Source: Marinobacter alexandrii (GTDB lineage: Bacteria; Bacteroidota; Bacteroidia; Cytophagales; Cyclobacteriaceae). Taken from it: a DNA stretch of 64,000 nucleotides. The translations under genes and the position numbers were made by a program. Shown in pieces: positions 53,876-63,027 of this stretch (positions are counted from its first letter, which is position 1; the number at the start of each line of letters is the position of its first letter). Location: contig JBDWTN010000007.1 of the NCBI GenBank assembly GCA_039984955.1, positions 2,984,501 through 3,048,500 of the forward strand. The letters are read 5' to 3'. A model generated the notes under the pieces. It was not told the origin of the DNA and made no database searches. It saw only the letters and a program-made list of their open reading frames with translations.

Positions 53876-55363
53876 ATGAAAATTCTTAGTGCAGAACAGA
53901 TTAGAAACGCGGACAATTTCACGATCGAAAACGAGCCTATCTCATCTGTTGATTTGATGGAGAGGGCTAGTAGTGCTTTTGTAAGTCAATTCCTCAGATT
54001 ACATCCTGAGAAAAAACCAGTCTATATTTTCTGCGGTACAGGGAACAATGGAGGTGATGGACTAGCGATATCAAGACTCCTAAAGAACAACGGATGGACT
54101 ATTTTCCCTTTCGTAATTGGAGAAATCACAGAAGGAAGTGATGATTTTACGACTAACCTCAAAAGATTAAAGAAATATAGAAGTATCACTGATCTCAGTG
54201 TTTTTCCGAAAATAGACAGTCATTCAATTATTATTGATGGTCTTTTTGGTACTGGGCTAACAAGACCTATTGAAGGATTGTATGCCAAACTAATTGAATA
54301 TTTAAATGCTCAGAAAGCACAAAAAATATCTATTGATATTCCATCAGGCCTTTATGTAGATAAGCCAATATTACAAGAAGATGCGGTATTTGAGGCTGAT
54401 TGTACAATCTCATTTCAGATGCCCAAATTGACTTTCTTCCTCCCAGACTACCGCCGATATACTGGAAAATGGAGTACTATCAATATTGGGTTACATGAGG
54501 ATTTCATAGCTAAACAACCAACCAATCTTTTCTGTACAACCAAAAATGAAATGATAAACCTAGTTCCTCAACGTATGTGGTTTACACATAAGAATCAGGT
54601 GGGTAGACTTATGATTGTAGCTGGTAGTGTAGGAAAAATTGGAGCCGCTATTTTATGCGCAAGAGCCGCTTTTAGGGCCGGAGTTGGATTGGTCAATGTT
54701 CATACTCCTCATTGTGGTATTGATGCTTTGCAAATTGCAATTCCTGAGGCAATGGTTTCCGTTGATGAAGGTGAAACTCATATTGAGTCAATCCCGAAGG
54801 TTAACGATGTGGTGGCAATTGGTCCGGGTATAGCAACCGAGTTGAATACCGTAAGTTCATTTAGGGGGTTTATAAAAACTCATGATGAGCCACTGGTGAT
54901 TGATGCTGATGGAATAAATATTCTTTCGGAGAATAAGGATTTGCTAGAGCATCTTCCTAAACAATCAATTTTGACACCTCATCCTGGAGAGTTTAAAAAG
55001 CTAGTAGGGGAATGGCAAAATGACTTTGATAAACTAACAAAGCTTAGAAATTTCTGCGTTGAGAATGAAGTGAATGTAGTTTTGAAAGGAGCTTATTCAG
55101 CTGTTTGTAATACTGAGGGGAATATATTTTTCAATCCAACTGGAAATCCTGGATTAGCAACAGCAGGAAGCGGTGACGTATTGACTGGAATTGTTGGAGC
55201 ATTATTAGCTCAAGGTTTAACTCCTTTTGAGGCCTTGAGGTTAGGCGTTTATCTTCATGGAGCTTCGGGAGATGAGGCTGTGAGTGGATTGAAAACTTCT
55301 TGGATACAAGCTTCTGATATCATTTCATTTATAGGATTTGCTGTTAATTCACTCGTGAATTAA
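53876..55363 (+). CDS. nnr: Bifunctional NAD(P)HX epimerase/dehydratase
   Basis: A 495-residue fusion. The N-terminal YjeF epimerase domain (ERASSAFVSQFLRLH, FCGTGNNGGDGLAISRLL) covers about 1-210. The C-terminal ribokinase-like dehydratase (AGSVGKIGAAILCARAAFRA; NPTGNPGLATAGSGDVLTGI) covers about 215-490. It repairs hydrated NADH and NADPH. It lies five bases after nuoD, so it is probably co-transcribed with the complex I genes. Confidence 0.96.
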   Translation: MKILSAEQIRNADNFTIENEPISSVDLMERASSAFVSQFLRLHPEKKPVYIFCGTGNNGGDGLAISRLLKNNGWTIFPFVIGEITEGSDDFTTNLKRLKKYRSITDLSVFPKIDSHSIIIDGLFGTGLTRPIEGLYAKLIEYLNAQKAQKISIDIPSGLYVDKPILQEDAVFEADCTISFQMPKLTFFLPDYRRYTGKWSTINIGLHEDFIAKQPTNLFCTTKNEMINLVPQRMWFTHKNQVGRLMIVAGSVGKIGAAILCARAAFRAGVGLVNVHTPHCGIDALQIAIPEAMVSVDEGETHIESIPKVNDVVAIGPGIATELNTVSSFRGFIKTHDEPLVIDADGINILSENKDLLEHLPKQSILTPHPGEFKKLVGEWQNDFDKLTKLRNFCVENEVNVVLKGAYSAVCNTEGNIFFNPTGNPGLATAGSGDVLTGIVGALLAQGLTPFEALRLGVYLHGASGDEAVSGLKTSWIQASDIISFIGFAVNSLVN

Positions 55364-55543
55364 TTTTTTAGACTAATCGATATAAAAAATCGATCAATTT
55401 TGAAAACGTCTAATCAATGAGTTTAAAGCAATTTTTTCTAGGAATAATGCAAGTGAAATGCTGTGGTTAACGTTAATTAACGATTATTATTTTCTGTCCA
55501 TTAGGAACTATCTGACTTTTTTTACGTAATTTGTATTCAATAT

Positions 55544-55876
55544 ATGCGCAATAAACTAATCACATTAACGTTCGCCTTGATTCTTTGTGGGACTTTGTCT
55601 GCACAAGAAGGTTTGAATAATGATCAGGAAACGCAGATAAGTATCTATCCTAATCCAGCTGTTGAGTTTATAATAGTTCAAGTAGAAGGAGAGTCTTCAA
55701 AAACTGAATTCGAATTGAATTCCATGATTGGGAACAAACTACTAATCAAGCCTGAAGAAGTGGGTATAGGTAAATACAAAATACAAGTAAAAGATTTAGC
55801 AACTGGCTATTATTTTTTAATTGTTAAAAACGAAAAAAAGCGATTCAAAAAAGCTTTTCGTTTTTTGAAAAACTAA
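55544..55876 (+). CDS. Small secreted protein consisting mainly of a T9SS sorting domain
   Basis: A 110-residue protein with a signal peptide ending TLSAQ at residue about 21. Residues about 30-110 match a type A sorting domain of the type IX secretion system (ISIYPNPAVEFIIVQVE; TGYYFLIVKN; final basic KAFRFLKN). There is almost no cargo domain. It may be a tag remnant, or a small surface protein exported alone. A strong terminator follows. Confidence 0.82.
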   Translation: MRNKLITLTFALILCGTLSAQEGLNNDQETQISIYPNPAVEFIIVQVEGESSKTEFELNSMIGNKLLIKPEEVGIGKYKIQVKDLATGYYFLIVKNEKKRFKKAFRFLKN

Positions 55877-55895
55877 AAAAAAATATTTATTCAAT

Positions 55896-55928
55896 AAAAA
55901 AGGCTTCTGTATAACAGAAGCCTTTTTT
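55896..55928. terminator. Bidirectional Rho-independent terminator
   Basis: AAAAAAGGCTTCTGT, ATA loop, then ACAGAAGCCTTTTTT: a perfect 10-pair G/C-containing stem with T runs on both strands. It separates the sorting-domain gene from the convergent DUF2723 gene. Confidence 0.92.
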
Positions 55929-55948
55929 GATTTATATCTTCTAAATGG

Positions 55949-58918
55949 TTATTGCTGAGACTGCAGCTGCGTATAATAGCTATTGAATAACTCCTCATAA
56001 GCTGCTGCTTTTTCACGATCTCCATTCGCTCTATATGCTCTTGCAACTTCATTTAAAGAGAGCAGTTGCCTTTGCAATTCATTAGTTTCTTGACCTTCAG
56101 TCGAGAAGTAATAATCTAACCATTGGGATGCATTATCTGATGTGACTTCAGCAACATGATCAGCAAGTTCTGGTTCGCCAACCTGCAGCAACATTCCTAC
56201 TTGTTGTACACTAAAGAAATCAAACGGTAATGATTCATTTGGCATTACTTCAAGACATCTTTTCAAGACCTCAGAAGCTCTCGCATAATCCCCTTCTGCA
56301 ATTAAATCTTCCGCTAGTGTGTTGAACGTTGATCTGGAGTTCAGTACAAATCCCATATAATCTTGAGTATAGTAAATGCTCGGGTCATCAAGATTAGTCC
56401 AGGTAAATTTGTTCATGACGTTCTCATACATCACTTCCGTATTTACGGGGTAGCCACCCCTTGAAGTTTCCGACAATACTGGTACTACTCTGTAAGCCAT
56501 CCCTTCTTGAACTACATAACCCCTTAGGTCAATGTTCATTTGGGCAATGGAAGTGTTGTTTAAGTAAATGGGTCTTTCCCAATCAGAGTTTACTAGAAGG
56601 TCTAAAAATGCTAGATCTTTTTTCTCCAAACCTCGCCCTTTGACTCTCAAGATCATTTTATCTACAATCTTATCATGCATGTCTTCCGGCACGATACGCT
56701 TAGCTTTTTCCGTATCTATATCAAGGAATAGCGCTTTTGACGGTACAGTATTATAAGTTGTGTAACTATTTGCTTGTATCTGTAAACCAGGATTTTCTTC
56801 AGATATAAACCTGAGTAACATCTGAGCATTAATTGCGTTTCCTTTTAATTCTTCTCGCTCGTAAACAGGCAAATAATCATTCATTCCACCTTGTTGGTAC
56901 AAGCCAATATCTAAGCCATATGGAAATGATTCAGACTCATAAGCTCTTCTCGCGGATTGTTGAATGTACCAATCAGTATTGTAGTAGCTCAAAACAATTA
57001 CTCTTACATCTGTTCGGAATCCCTCCACCTCTTGTGCATACCAAAGCGGGAAAGTATCATTATCTCCACCGGTAAAAATTATTCCATTTGGAGCTACCGA
57101 GGATAAATAGTTTTTGGCAGCATCAACAGAAAAGTACCTGTCAGACCTATCATGATCGTCCCAGTTTTCACTAGCCATCAATACTGGAATAGTTAGCCCG
57201 ATGACTGAAGCAAGTACTGCAGCTACCTTTTTTTGTTTGGAGATGTTCTTTAAAACATCATATAGCGCAAGAACTCCAAACCCAACCCAGATGGTGAATA
57301 TGTAAAAGGAACCTGCATATATATAATCCCTTTCCCTGGGTTCAATAGGAGGAGTATTTAGATACAGGACAATAGCTATACCTGTCATAAAGAAAAGCAG
57401 AGCTGTTGCTGAGAAAAGCTTGACATCTTTTTTGTATTGGATGAACATTCCAAATAAACCAAGCAGCAGAGGCATTCCAAAGTAAACGTTCCGTCCTTTA
57501 TTGCTCGCCAATATATCAGGTATCTCATCGAATGCCCCCACAAGTCCAACCCATCCAGCTCCTTGAATATCACTTTCTCTACCCGTGAAATTCCACATAA
57601 AATACCTGAAGTATTGATGCCCAAGCTGATGGACAATCAGGTAATAGAAGTTATCTCCCCAGCCAGGCTTTTCACCTTCTTTCAAGCCAGTTACTTGTCT
57701 GTATTTTTTTATATGATTTGCATCGGAACTATACATTCGTGGCAATATGGTCGAATGCTTAGGATCAAATTTCTGATTGACTTTATAATCCTTGATTACA
57801 TATTCGTCATCTCCTCTCATGTATACCGGAGCACCCTTTTCATTTTCGATAAGACTTGCTGTATAGTAGGGTCCTTTAAACAATGGACGGCTGCCATACT
57901 GCTCTCTTTTTAAGTATGAGACGAATGAGATTATTTCATCGGGATTATTTTCATCAATGGGAGGATTATAATTACTTCTAATTACCGCAATAGAGTAAGA
58001 AGAATAGCCTATCATGATGAATGCTAAGGCAAGTAGTGAAGTATTTAATACGTATTTGTTATGCTTTACCGACCAATAGATTCCATATGTCAATCCTCCA
58101 AGCACAAGTAGCCCAAAGAAAACTACGCCTGATCCAAACGGTAGGCCTAAGCTATTCACAAAGAAAATCTCAATCTTTCCTGCCATTGATGGAAGACCAG
58201 GAATTATTCCTTCTAAGATGATTAATAAAATAGCCGCAGAAATAGCTAGTGTGTATATAATTCCCTTCTTCGTTACATTTTCAAAATACTTGAAATAAAC
58301 AATGAGTCCTAGTACTGGGATGGCAACAAGATTTAATAGGTGGACACCTATAGATAGACCCATCATGTAGGCAATTAGAATTAACCAGCGGGCACGGTCT
58401 TGCTCTTCCGTCATATTTTCCCATCTCAAAATAGCCCAGAAAACAAAGGATGTAAAGAAGGCTGACATCCCATACACTTCTGCTTCAACTGCAGAAAACC
58501 AAAATGAATCTGAGAAAGTACATGTTAATGCGCCCACAAGTCCAGTCCCCATTATGAGAATAGTGTCTGTAGTTGTTTCCTCGCCTTTTTTTATTTTCAA
58601 AACTCTTTTAGCAAGGTGCGTGATTGACCAAAAGATAAATAGTACGAAAAATGCACTACTCATCACACTGAGCATGTTTACCCAAAAAGCAACTTGAGTT
58701 ACATCATCTCCTGCAAGCATTGAGAACATACGTCCAGTCAAGAGAAAGAAGGGAGCACCCGGTGGGTGTGGAACTTCAAGTTTGTAGGAACAGGCAATAA
58801 ATTCACCAGCATCCCAAAAGCTTGCCGTAGGCTCTACGGTAAGACAATACGTAACTAATGCAATCAGAAAGGCGATCCAGCCGGTAGTTATATTGATTTT
58901 TTGGTATCCCATGGTCAA
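55949..58918 (-). CDS. DUF2723 multi-pass membrane protein (GT-C/TMEM260-like)
   Basis: A 989-residue protein. About 13 membrane helices lie in residues 10-570; the opening LTVEPTASFWDAGEFIACSY and KLEVPHPPGAPFFLLTGRMF are the DUF2723 signature. The C-terminal half holds a soluble region with TPR-like helices (DYARASEVLKRCLEVMPNE). DUF2723 proteins are GT-C-fold relatives of protein O-mannosyltransferases; a role in protein glycosylation is likely but not proven here. Confidence 0.93.
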   Translation of the reverse strand: MTMGYQKINITTGWIAFLIALVTYCLTVEPTASFWDAGEFIACSYKLEVPHPPGAPFFLLTGRMFSMLAGDDVTQVAFWVNMLSVMSSAFFVLFIFWSITHLAKRVLKIKKGEETTTDTILIMGTGLVGALTCTFSDSFWFSAVEAEVYGMSAFFTSFVFWAILRWENMTEEQDRARWLILIAYMMGLSIGVHLLNLVAIPVLGLIVYFKYFENVTKKGIIYTLAISAAILLIILEGIIPGLPSMAGKIEIFFVNSLGLPFGSGVVFFGLLVLGGLTYGIYWSVKHNKYVLNTSLLALAFIMIGYSSYSIAVIRSNYNPPIDENNPDEIISFVSYLKREQYGSRPLFKGPYYTASLIENEKGAPVYMRGDDEYVIKDYKVNQKFDPKHSTILPRMYSSDANHIKKYRQVTGLKEGEKPGWGDNFYYLIVHQLGHQYFRYFMWNFTGRESDIQGAGWVGLVGAFDEIPDILASNKGRNVYFGMPLLLGLFGMFIQYKKDVKLFSATALLFFMTGIAIVLYLNTPPIEPRERDYIYAGSFYIFTIWVGFGVLALYDVLKNISKQKKVAAVLASVIGLTIPVLMASENWDDHDRSDRYFSVDAAKNYLSSVAPNGIIFTGGDNDTFPLWYAQEVEGFRTDVRVIVLSYYNTDWYIQQSARRAYESESFPYGLDIGLYQQGGMNDYLPVYEREELKGNAINAQMLLRFISEENPGLQIQANSYTTYNTVPSKALFLDIDTEKAKRIVPEDMHDKIVDKMILRVKGRGLEKKDLAFLDLLVNSDWERPIYLNNTSIAQMNIDLRGYVVQEGMAYRVVPVLSETSRGGYPVNTEVMYENVMNKFTWTNLDDPSIYYTQDYMGFVLNSRSTFNTLAEDLIAEGDYARASEVLKRCLEVMPNESLPFDFFSVQQVGMLLQVGEPELADHVAEVTSDNASQWLDYYFSTEGQETNELQRQLLSLNEVARAYRANGDREKAAAYEELFNSYYTQLQSQQ

Positions 58919-59068
58919 ATTAATATGAAGGGCGAAAATAGCAATTAACCCGAAGATATCAGGCTTATATCATACCTGATTTCCAATAACCAATTGATCA
59001 GTAAGGTATTGAAAGTAGATATTCAGCTAAGATTTATCATCAACGACTGATTGAGAACCAATGATTTT

Positions 59069-59716
59069 TTAATAAACAGCTAAATAGAAACCTAACCATA
59101 CAATGAAGAACAAGACATACGTGCTTAATACAATGTATGCTGATGTCTTTATTTTTTTTCCACCTAAGAAGTAAATGCCAAAGGCTAGGATTGGCCAATA
59201 GAAAATCTCAAAAATGTTTAAAGACTTGAGTGGGTAGTGCCATTTTGGAGCGATTTGTGTGTAGTCCACAAGGTTGATCGCTGAGAATGGATAAAATGCC
59301 ATATAATCATGGTAATCAGGATCTGAGCCAAAAACTGTGAACCAGATGACTTTTACGATTTCAGGCAAAAAGAAGAAAATTTCTGCAAGCATGACCATTT
59401 TCCACAATTGATTGAAATGAAGTCTATAACCAAACATGAAGCATCCTATCCATAGTGTAAGTGTAGTCCACGTCCATTTCCAGGCAAGAAAAATGGGAAC
59501 ACTCAAATATTGTATGCCATACAAAATATCAAATACCCAGATTTCACCTCGCTCATTAAGAACTTCAAAAGCTGCAATGGAGTCAATAATGAAAATACGT
59601 TTTACAAAAAGCAATGCGATATACGTTAAACAGATAATGAAAAACATACCTGCACCGTTAAAGTCAAACCATTCTTCAAGAAATTGCTTTCTGTACTTAG
59701 ATAAACTATTGGTCAT
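59069..59716 (-). CDS. Multi-pass membrane protein of unknown function
   Basis: A 215-residue protein with about five membrane helices (GMFFIICLTYIALLFV; VPIFLAWKWTWTTLTLW; IFYWPILAFGIYFLGG; VLSTYVLFFIVWLGFYL). No family is recognised with certainty. Only 16 bases separate it from the divergent TPR gene, so their promoters must overlap coding sequence or be shared. Confidence 0.75.
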   Translation of the reverse strand: MTNSLSKYRKQFLEEWFDFNGAGMFFIICLTYIALLFVKRIFIIDSIAAFEVLNERGEIWVFDILYGIQYLSVPIFLAWKWTWTTLTLWIGCFMFGYRLHFNQLWKMVMLAEIFFFLPEIVKVIWFTVFGSDPDYHDYMAFYPFSAINLVDYTQIAPKWHYPLKSLNIFEIFYWPILAFGIYFLGGKKIKTSAYIVLSTYVLFFIVWLGFYLAVY

Positions 59717-59732
59717 TTAGATTTACAGTTGA

Positions 59733-60920
59733 ATGAATTTGAACGTCAAAAATATCATTGCTCTTTCCTTAATCCTATTCTCGGCTCAAGTGATTGCTCA
59801 GCGGCAATCTGCAAAGTCGGATGGTGATAGCTCAAGGTATAGTTTACTGATTAATCCTTTCATACAGATAGAATCTACAGAAGCTATCAACTCGATGTAC
59901 AATTTTGAGTTTGAAAAAGCTCATAGTCATTTTAATTATCTGCAAAAGCAATATCCCTGGCATCCACTTCCATATCTCTTGAAGGGCTTAAATTATTGGT
60001 GGAGAATCGTACCAAACTATAATGAGACGGAATGGGATGAGAAGTTTCTAGCCTACATGGATACTACAAAAATTTTGGCTGAAAATGTACTTGAAAATTA
60101 CAATGAAATAGAAGGTGCATTTTTTTTGGCAGCTGCATATGCATTTGAAGGTAGATTGTATTCCGAAAGGAGAGAGTATCGTAAAGCAGCGTTGGCTGGT
60201 AGTAGATCTTTGAAATACCTTGGAGATTGCAGTGGGCATGAAGAATATAGCCCAGAGTTGCTCTTTGGTGATGCATTATTTAATTACTATGCAAAGTGGA
60301 TTCGTGAAGAATATCCATTGCTTAGACCATTGATGGTTTTTTTTCCTAAAGGGGATAAGAAAAAAGGAATTGAACAACTGAAGGAAGTAGCTAGGAATGC
60401 ATTCTACTCAAGAACTGAGGCGCAATATTACCTAATGCGTATCCTGGCTACAGAAGAAAAGGATATTGCAGGTGCATTGCAAGTAGGGGGGTACTTGAAT
60501 CAACAATTTCCTGGTAACGCCTACTTTCATAGATATTATGCTCGGCTATTGTATCAAAGTGGTCAGTATAGCAAATCAGAAAAAGTATCGGTAGAAATCT
60601 TGCAAAAGATAGATAGTGCTAAGATTGGATATGAAGCTAACAGCGGACGATATGCTTGTTTTTTTCTCGGTCATATAAATGAAAAATGGAGGAGATATGA
60701 ACAAGCAAAGAATTTTTACAAGAAAGGACTGGTTTATGCAGAAGAAGCTAAAGCAACTAAAATGGGTTATTATTTCTTTTCACTACTTCATTTAGGAATA
60801 ATAGCCGAGAAAGAGAAGGATCCAGACTTAGCTAGGTCATATTATAAGAGAGTAAAGAAAGCTGCAAAAAGGAGTCATTCTTCATACAAGGAAGCAAAGA
60901 GAAGGCTGAAGAGGCTTTAG
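59733..60920 (+). CDS. Secreted TPR-repeat protein
   Basis: A 395-residue periplasmic protein with a signal peptide (IIALSLILFSAQVIAQ). Tetratricopeptide-like repeats span residues about 45-390 (NFEFEKAHSHFNYLQKQYPW; YARLLYQSGQYSKSEKVS; DLARSYYKRVKKA). The C-terminus is strongly basic. It probably mediates protein contacts. The stop overlaps the convergent glycosyltransferase gene by four bases. Confidence 0.85.
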   Translation: MNLNVKNIIALSLILFSAQVIAQRQSAKSDGDSSRYSLLINPFIQIESTEAINSMYNFEFEKAHSHFNYLQKQYPWHPLPYLLKGLNYWWRIVPNYNETEWDEKFLAYMDTTKILAENVLENYNEIEGAFFLAAAYAFEGRLYSERREYRKAALAGSRSLKYLGDCSGHEEYSPELLFGDALFNYYAKWIREEYPLLRPLMVFFPKGDKKKGIEQLKEVARNAFYSRTEAQYYLMRILATEEKDIAGALQVGGYLNQQFPGNAYFHRYYARLLYQSGQYSKSEKVSVEILQKIDSAKIGYEANSGRYACFFLGHINEKWRRYEQAKNFYKKGLVYAEEAKATKMGYYFFSLLHLGIIAEKEKDPDLARSYYKRVKKAAKRSHSSYKEAKRRLKRL

Positions 60921-61987
60921 AAACTAAAAGCAGCAAGCCATTTTTCTTTATTTGCATCTACACTGTAGTCCTGCTCAACTGTCGTTCTTCCATTTTTTCC
61001 AATTCTTTTTCTTAAAGCAGCATCATCAATTAGCATAGATAATTTTTCTACCCATTCATCAGTACTGGATGCTAACAAGCCATTTTCTCCTTCTTGAATA
61101 ATATCCGAATTGACTCCTACTGGAGACATAATAGTTGGGATTTCCAGAGCCATATATTGGAGCCCTTTCAATCCACACTTTCCTTTACTCCAGGCATCAT
61201 CAGGTAGAGGCATGATGCCAATATCTATTTCACATAAGTCCTGAACCTCTGTCTTGCTCTTCCACGCAAGTCCTTGGATATTTAACTCTTCGTTTTGATA
61301 GTTTCTATCCCCAATTACCTTGAAATAAACTTTTTCGCCATACTTCTCTTTGATTGTGATTAGTGGTTCAAGTGCACTTTCAAAATGCTTGATTGTTGAG
61401 AAACTACCACTCCATCCTATGCATATACCTTTCTTTTGTTTTTCAACGTCAACTTTAGCATATTCATTTAAGTCTATGGTAGTAGGTATGATGACCACAT
61501 TGTTGGTATGCTGTTTTGCATATTCTGCTAGATATTCATTTCCAGCGATTGTTAAATCACAATGAGAAATGATTTTACCTGTTTTGGTCGGATTCTTTAG
61601 TTGCTGAAAAATAGATTGATTAGGATTTTCATCTTGAAGCCATATTGAGTCATCAAAGTCGAATAGAAGTTTAGCTTTTGACTTTTCGAACATCCATTCA
61701 AAGAAAGTTCCGAAGAAAAATGCATCTCGATAAATGAATATGTAATCGAATTGGTTAGCTCGTAAAACATCCTTTATTCTTTTAAACATCGCTGAAAGTC
61801 CAATTCTTGCTTTGCCAAGAGTATTGCCAGATCCATAGAAAACTTTATCCTGTTTTGCACTGAGCATATTAGAAAAGGTGACCTGGAAACCATTTTGTTT
61901 TAAGTATTCCAAATACTGTTCATGCCGGAATCTCTGGCCTGGCGAGCGATCTTTTCTATGAAGGGTAAGAAATAGAATTTTTGACAT
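60917..61987 (-). CDS. Glycosyltransferase family 4/1
   Basis: About 356 residues from the ATG at 61987 (MSKILFLTLHRKDRSPGQRF); an upstream in-frame ATG at 62002 lies inside the epimerase gene. The C-terminal GT-B half has CIGWSGSFSTIKHFE and a Glu-containing end GLKGLQYMALEIPTIMSPVG. It uses a nucleotide sugar; the acceptor is unknown. It is part of the polysaccharide locus. Confidence 0.9.
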   Translation of the reverse strand: MSKILFLTLHRKDRSPGQRFRHEQYLEYLKQNGFQVTFSNMLSAKQDKVFYGSGNTLGKARIGLSAMFKRIKDVLRANQFDYIFIYRDAFFFGTFFEWMFEKSKAKLLFDFDDSIWLQDENPNQSIFQQLKNPTKTGKIISHCDLTIAGNEYLAEYAKQHTNNVVIIPTTIDLNEYAKVDVEKQKKGICIGWSGSFSTIKHFESALEPLITIKEKYGEKVYFKVIGDRNYQNEELNIQGLAWKSKTEVQDLCEIDIGIMPLPDDAWSKGKCGLKGLQYMALEIPTIMSPVGVNSDIIQEGENGLLASSTDEWVEKLSMLIDDAALRKRIGKNGRTTVEQDYSVDANKEKWLAAFSF

Positions 61988-62982
61988 TAATCTTCTAACC
62001 AAACTGGAGGAAGTTTCTCCGTTATTTCAATATTTTCAAATTTTGAGCTTTTTTTAGCTCCTGTCTCTTTGGCCCATCCTACCATTCCTTTTAGCCCATC
62101 CTCCAACGAGGTTTTACTATATTCTCCGAATATTTTCTTGATTTTGGAATGATCTGAATGTGCATGTACCACTTCATTTCGAGCATCCAGAAAGCGCAGG
62201 TCACTTTGTAACTCCATTGCATCAATAACAGCAGTGGCAAGCTCTTTTACTGTGTATTCTTTATCCGCTCCAATATTAAAAACTTCACCATAACACTCCT
62301 TATGATTGATGCAATTGGCAATGATAGGGGCAATATCTCCAACATAGGTAAAAGCTCTGGTCTGACTTCCGTCTCCAAATATTGTGAGAGGATTGCCTTG
62401 CATTAATTGATTCATGAATATACCAACCACATTGCGATAGCGATCTCCAAGGTTTTGGTACTCACCGTAAACGTTGTGTGGCCGGAAGATCACATAATCT
62501 AGCCCAAACATTTCATGGGAAACCTTCAGGTCCATTTCTACGGCTAGTTTAGCAATACCGTATGGATCTTCAGGCATAGGAGTCATATCCTCTCTCATAG
62601 GAGGAGGTAGTGCACCGTATGTAGCTATAGAAGATGTAAACACAAAGCACTTGACTTTATGTTTGATTGCTTCATTAATAAGGTTTACACTTCCTGTAAG
62701 GTTATTGGTATAGTTGAATCGCTTAATGAAGTGACTTAATCCCTCCGCAGCGTATGCAGCGAGATGATAGATATAGTCTATTTCGTAATCATTGAATAGC
62801 TTCTCTAAAAGCTCATGATCCGTAATCGATCCCTGTATGAAAAGTGCTTTTTGAGGAACGTTCTCTGCAAAACCACCGCTTAAGTCATCGAGGACTATGA
62901 CGTCTTTTCCTGCTTCAAGCAAACTACGAGAAACGTGAGCACCAATAAACCCGGCACCACCAGTAACTAAAGAATAGGGCAT
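61987..62982 (-). CDS. NAD-dependent sugar epimerase/dehydratase (GalE/WbpP-like)
   Basis: A 331-residue extended SDR: VTGGAGFIGAHVSRSLLEAG, TSSIATYG with the catalytic Ser/Thr, and Y-x3-K in YGIAKLAVE. The substrate region has RPHNVYGEYQNLGDRYRNVV. A UDP-glucose or UDP-GlcNAc 4-epimerase is likely; dehydratase is an alternative. It lies between the asparagine-synthase and glycosyltransferase genes. Confidence 0.92.
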   Translation of the reverse strand: MPYSLVTGGAGFIGAHVSRSLLEAGKDVIVLDDLSGGFAENVPQKALFIQGSITDHELLEKLFNDYEIDYIYHLAAYAAEGLSHFIKRFNYTNNLTGSVNLINEAIKHKVKCFVFTSSIATYGALPPPMREDMTPMPEDPYGIAKLAVEMDLKVSHEMFGLDYVIFRPHNVYGEYQNLGDRYRNVVGIFMNQLMQGNPLTIFGDGSQTRAFTYVGDIAPIIANCINHKECYGEVFNIGADKEYTVKELATAVIDAMELQSDLRFLDARNEVVHAHSDHSKIKKIFGEYSKTSLEDGLKGMVGWAKETGAKKSSKFENIEITEKLPPVWLED

Positions 62983-63027
62983 ATTTTTAAATTATATATC
63001 ACAAATAAAAGAAGAAGTAGATGATAG

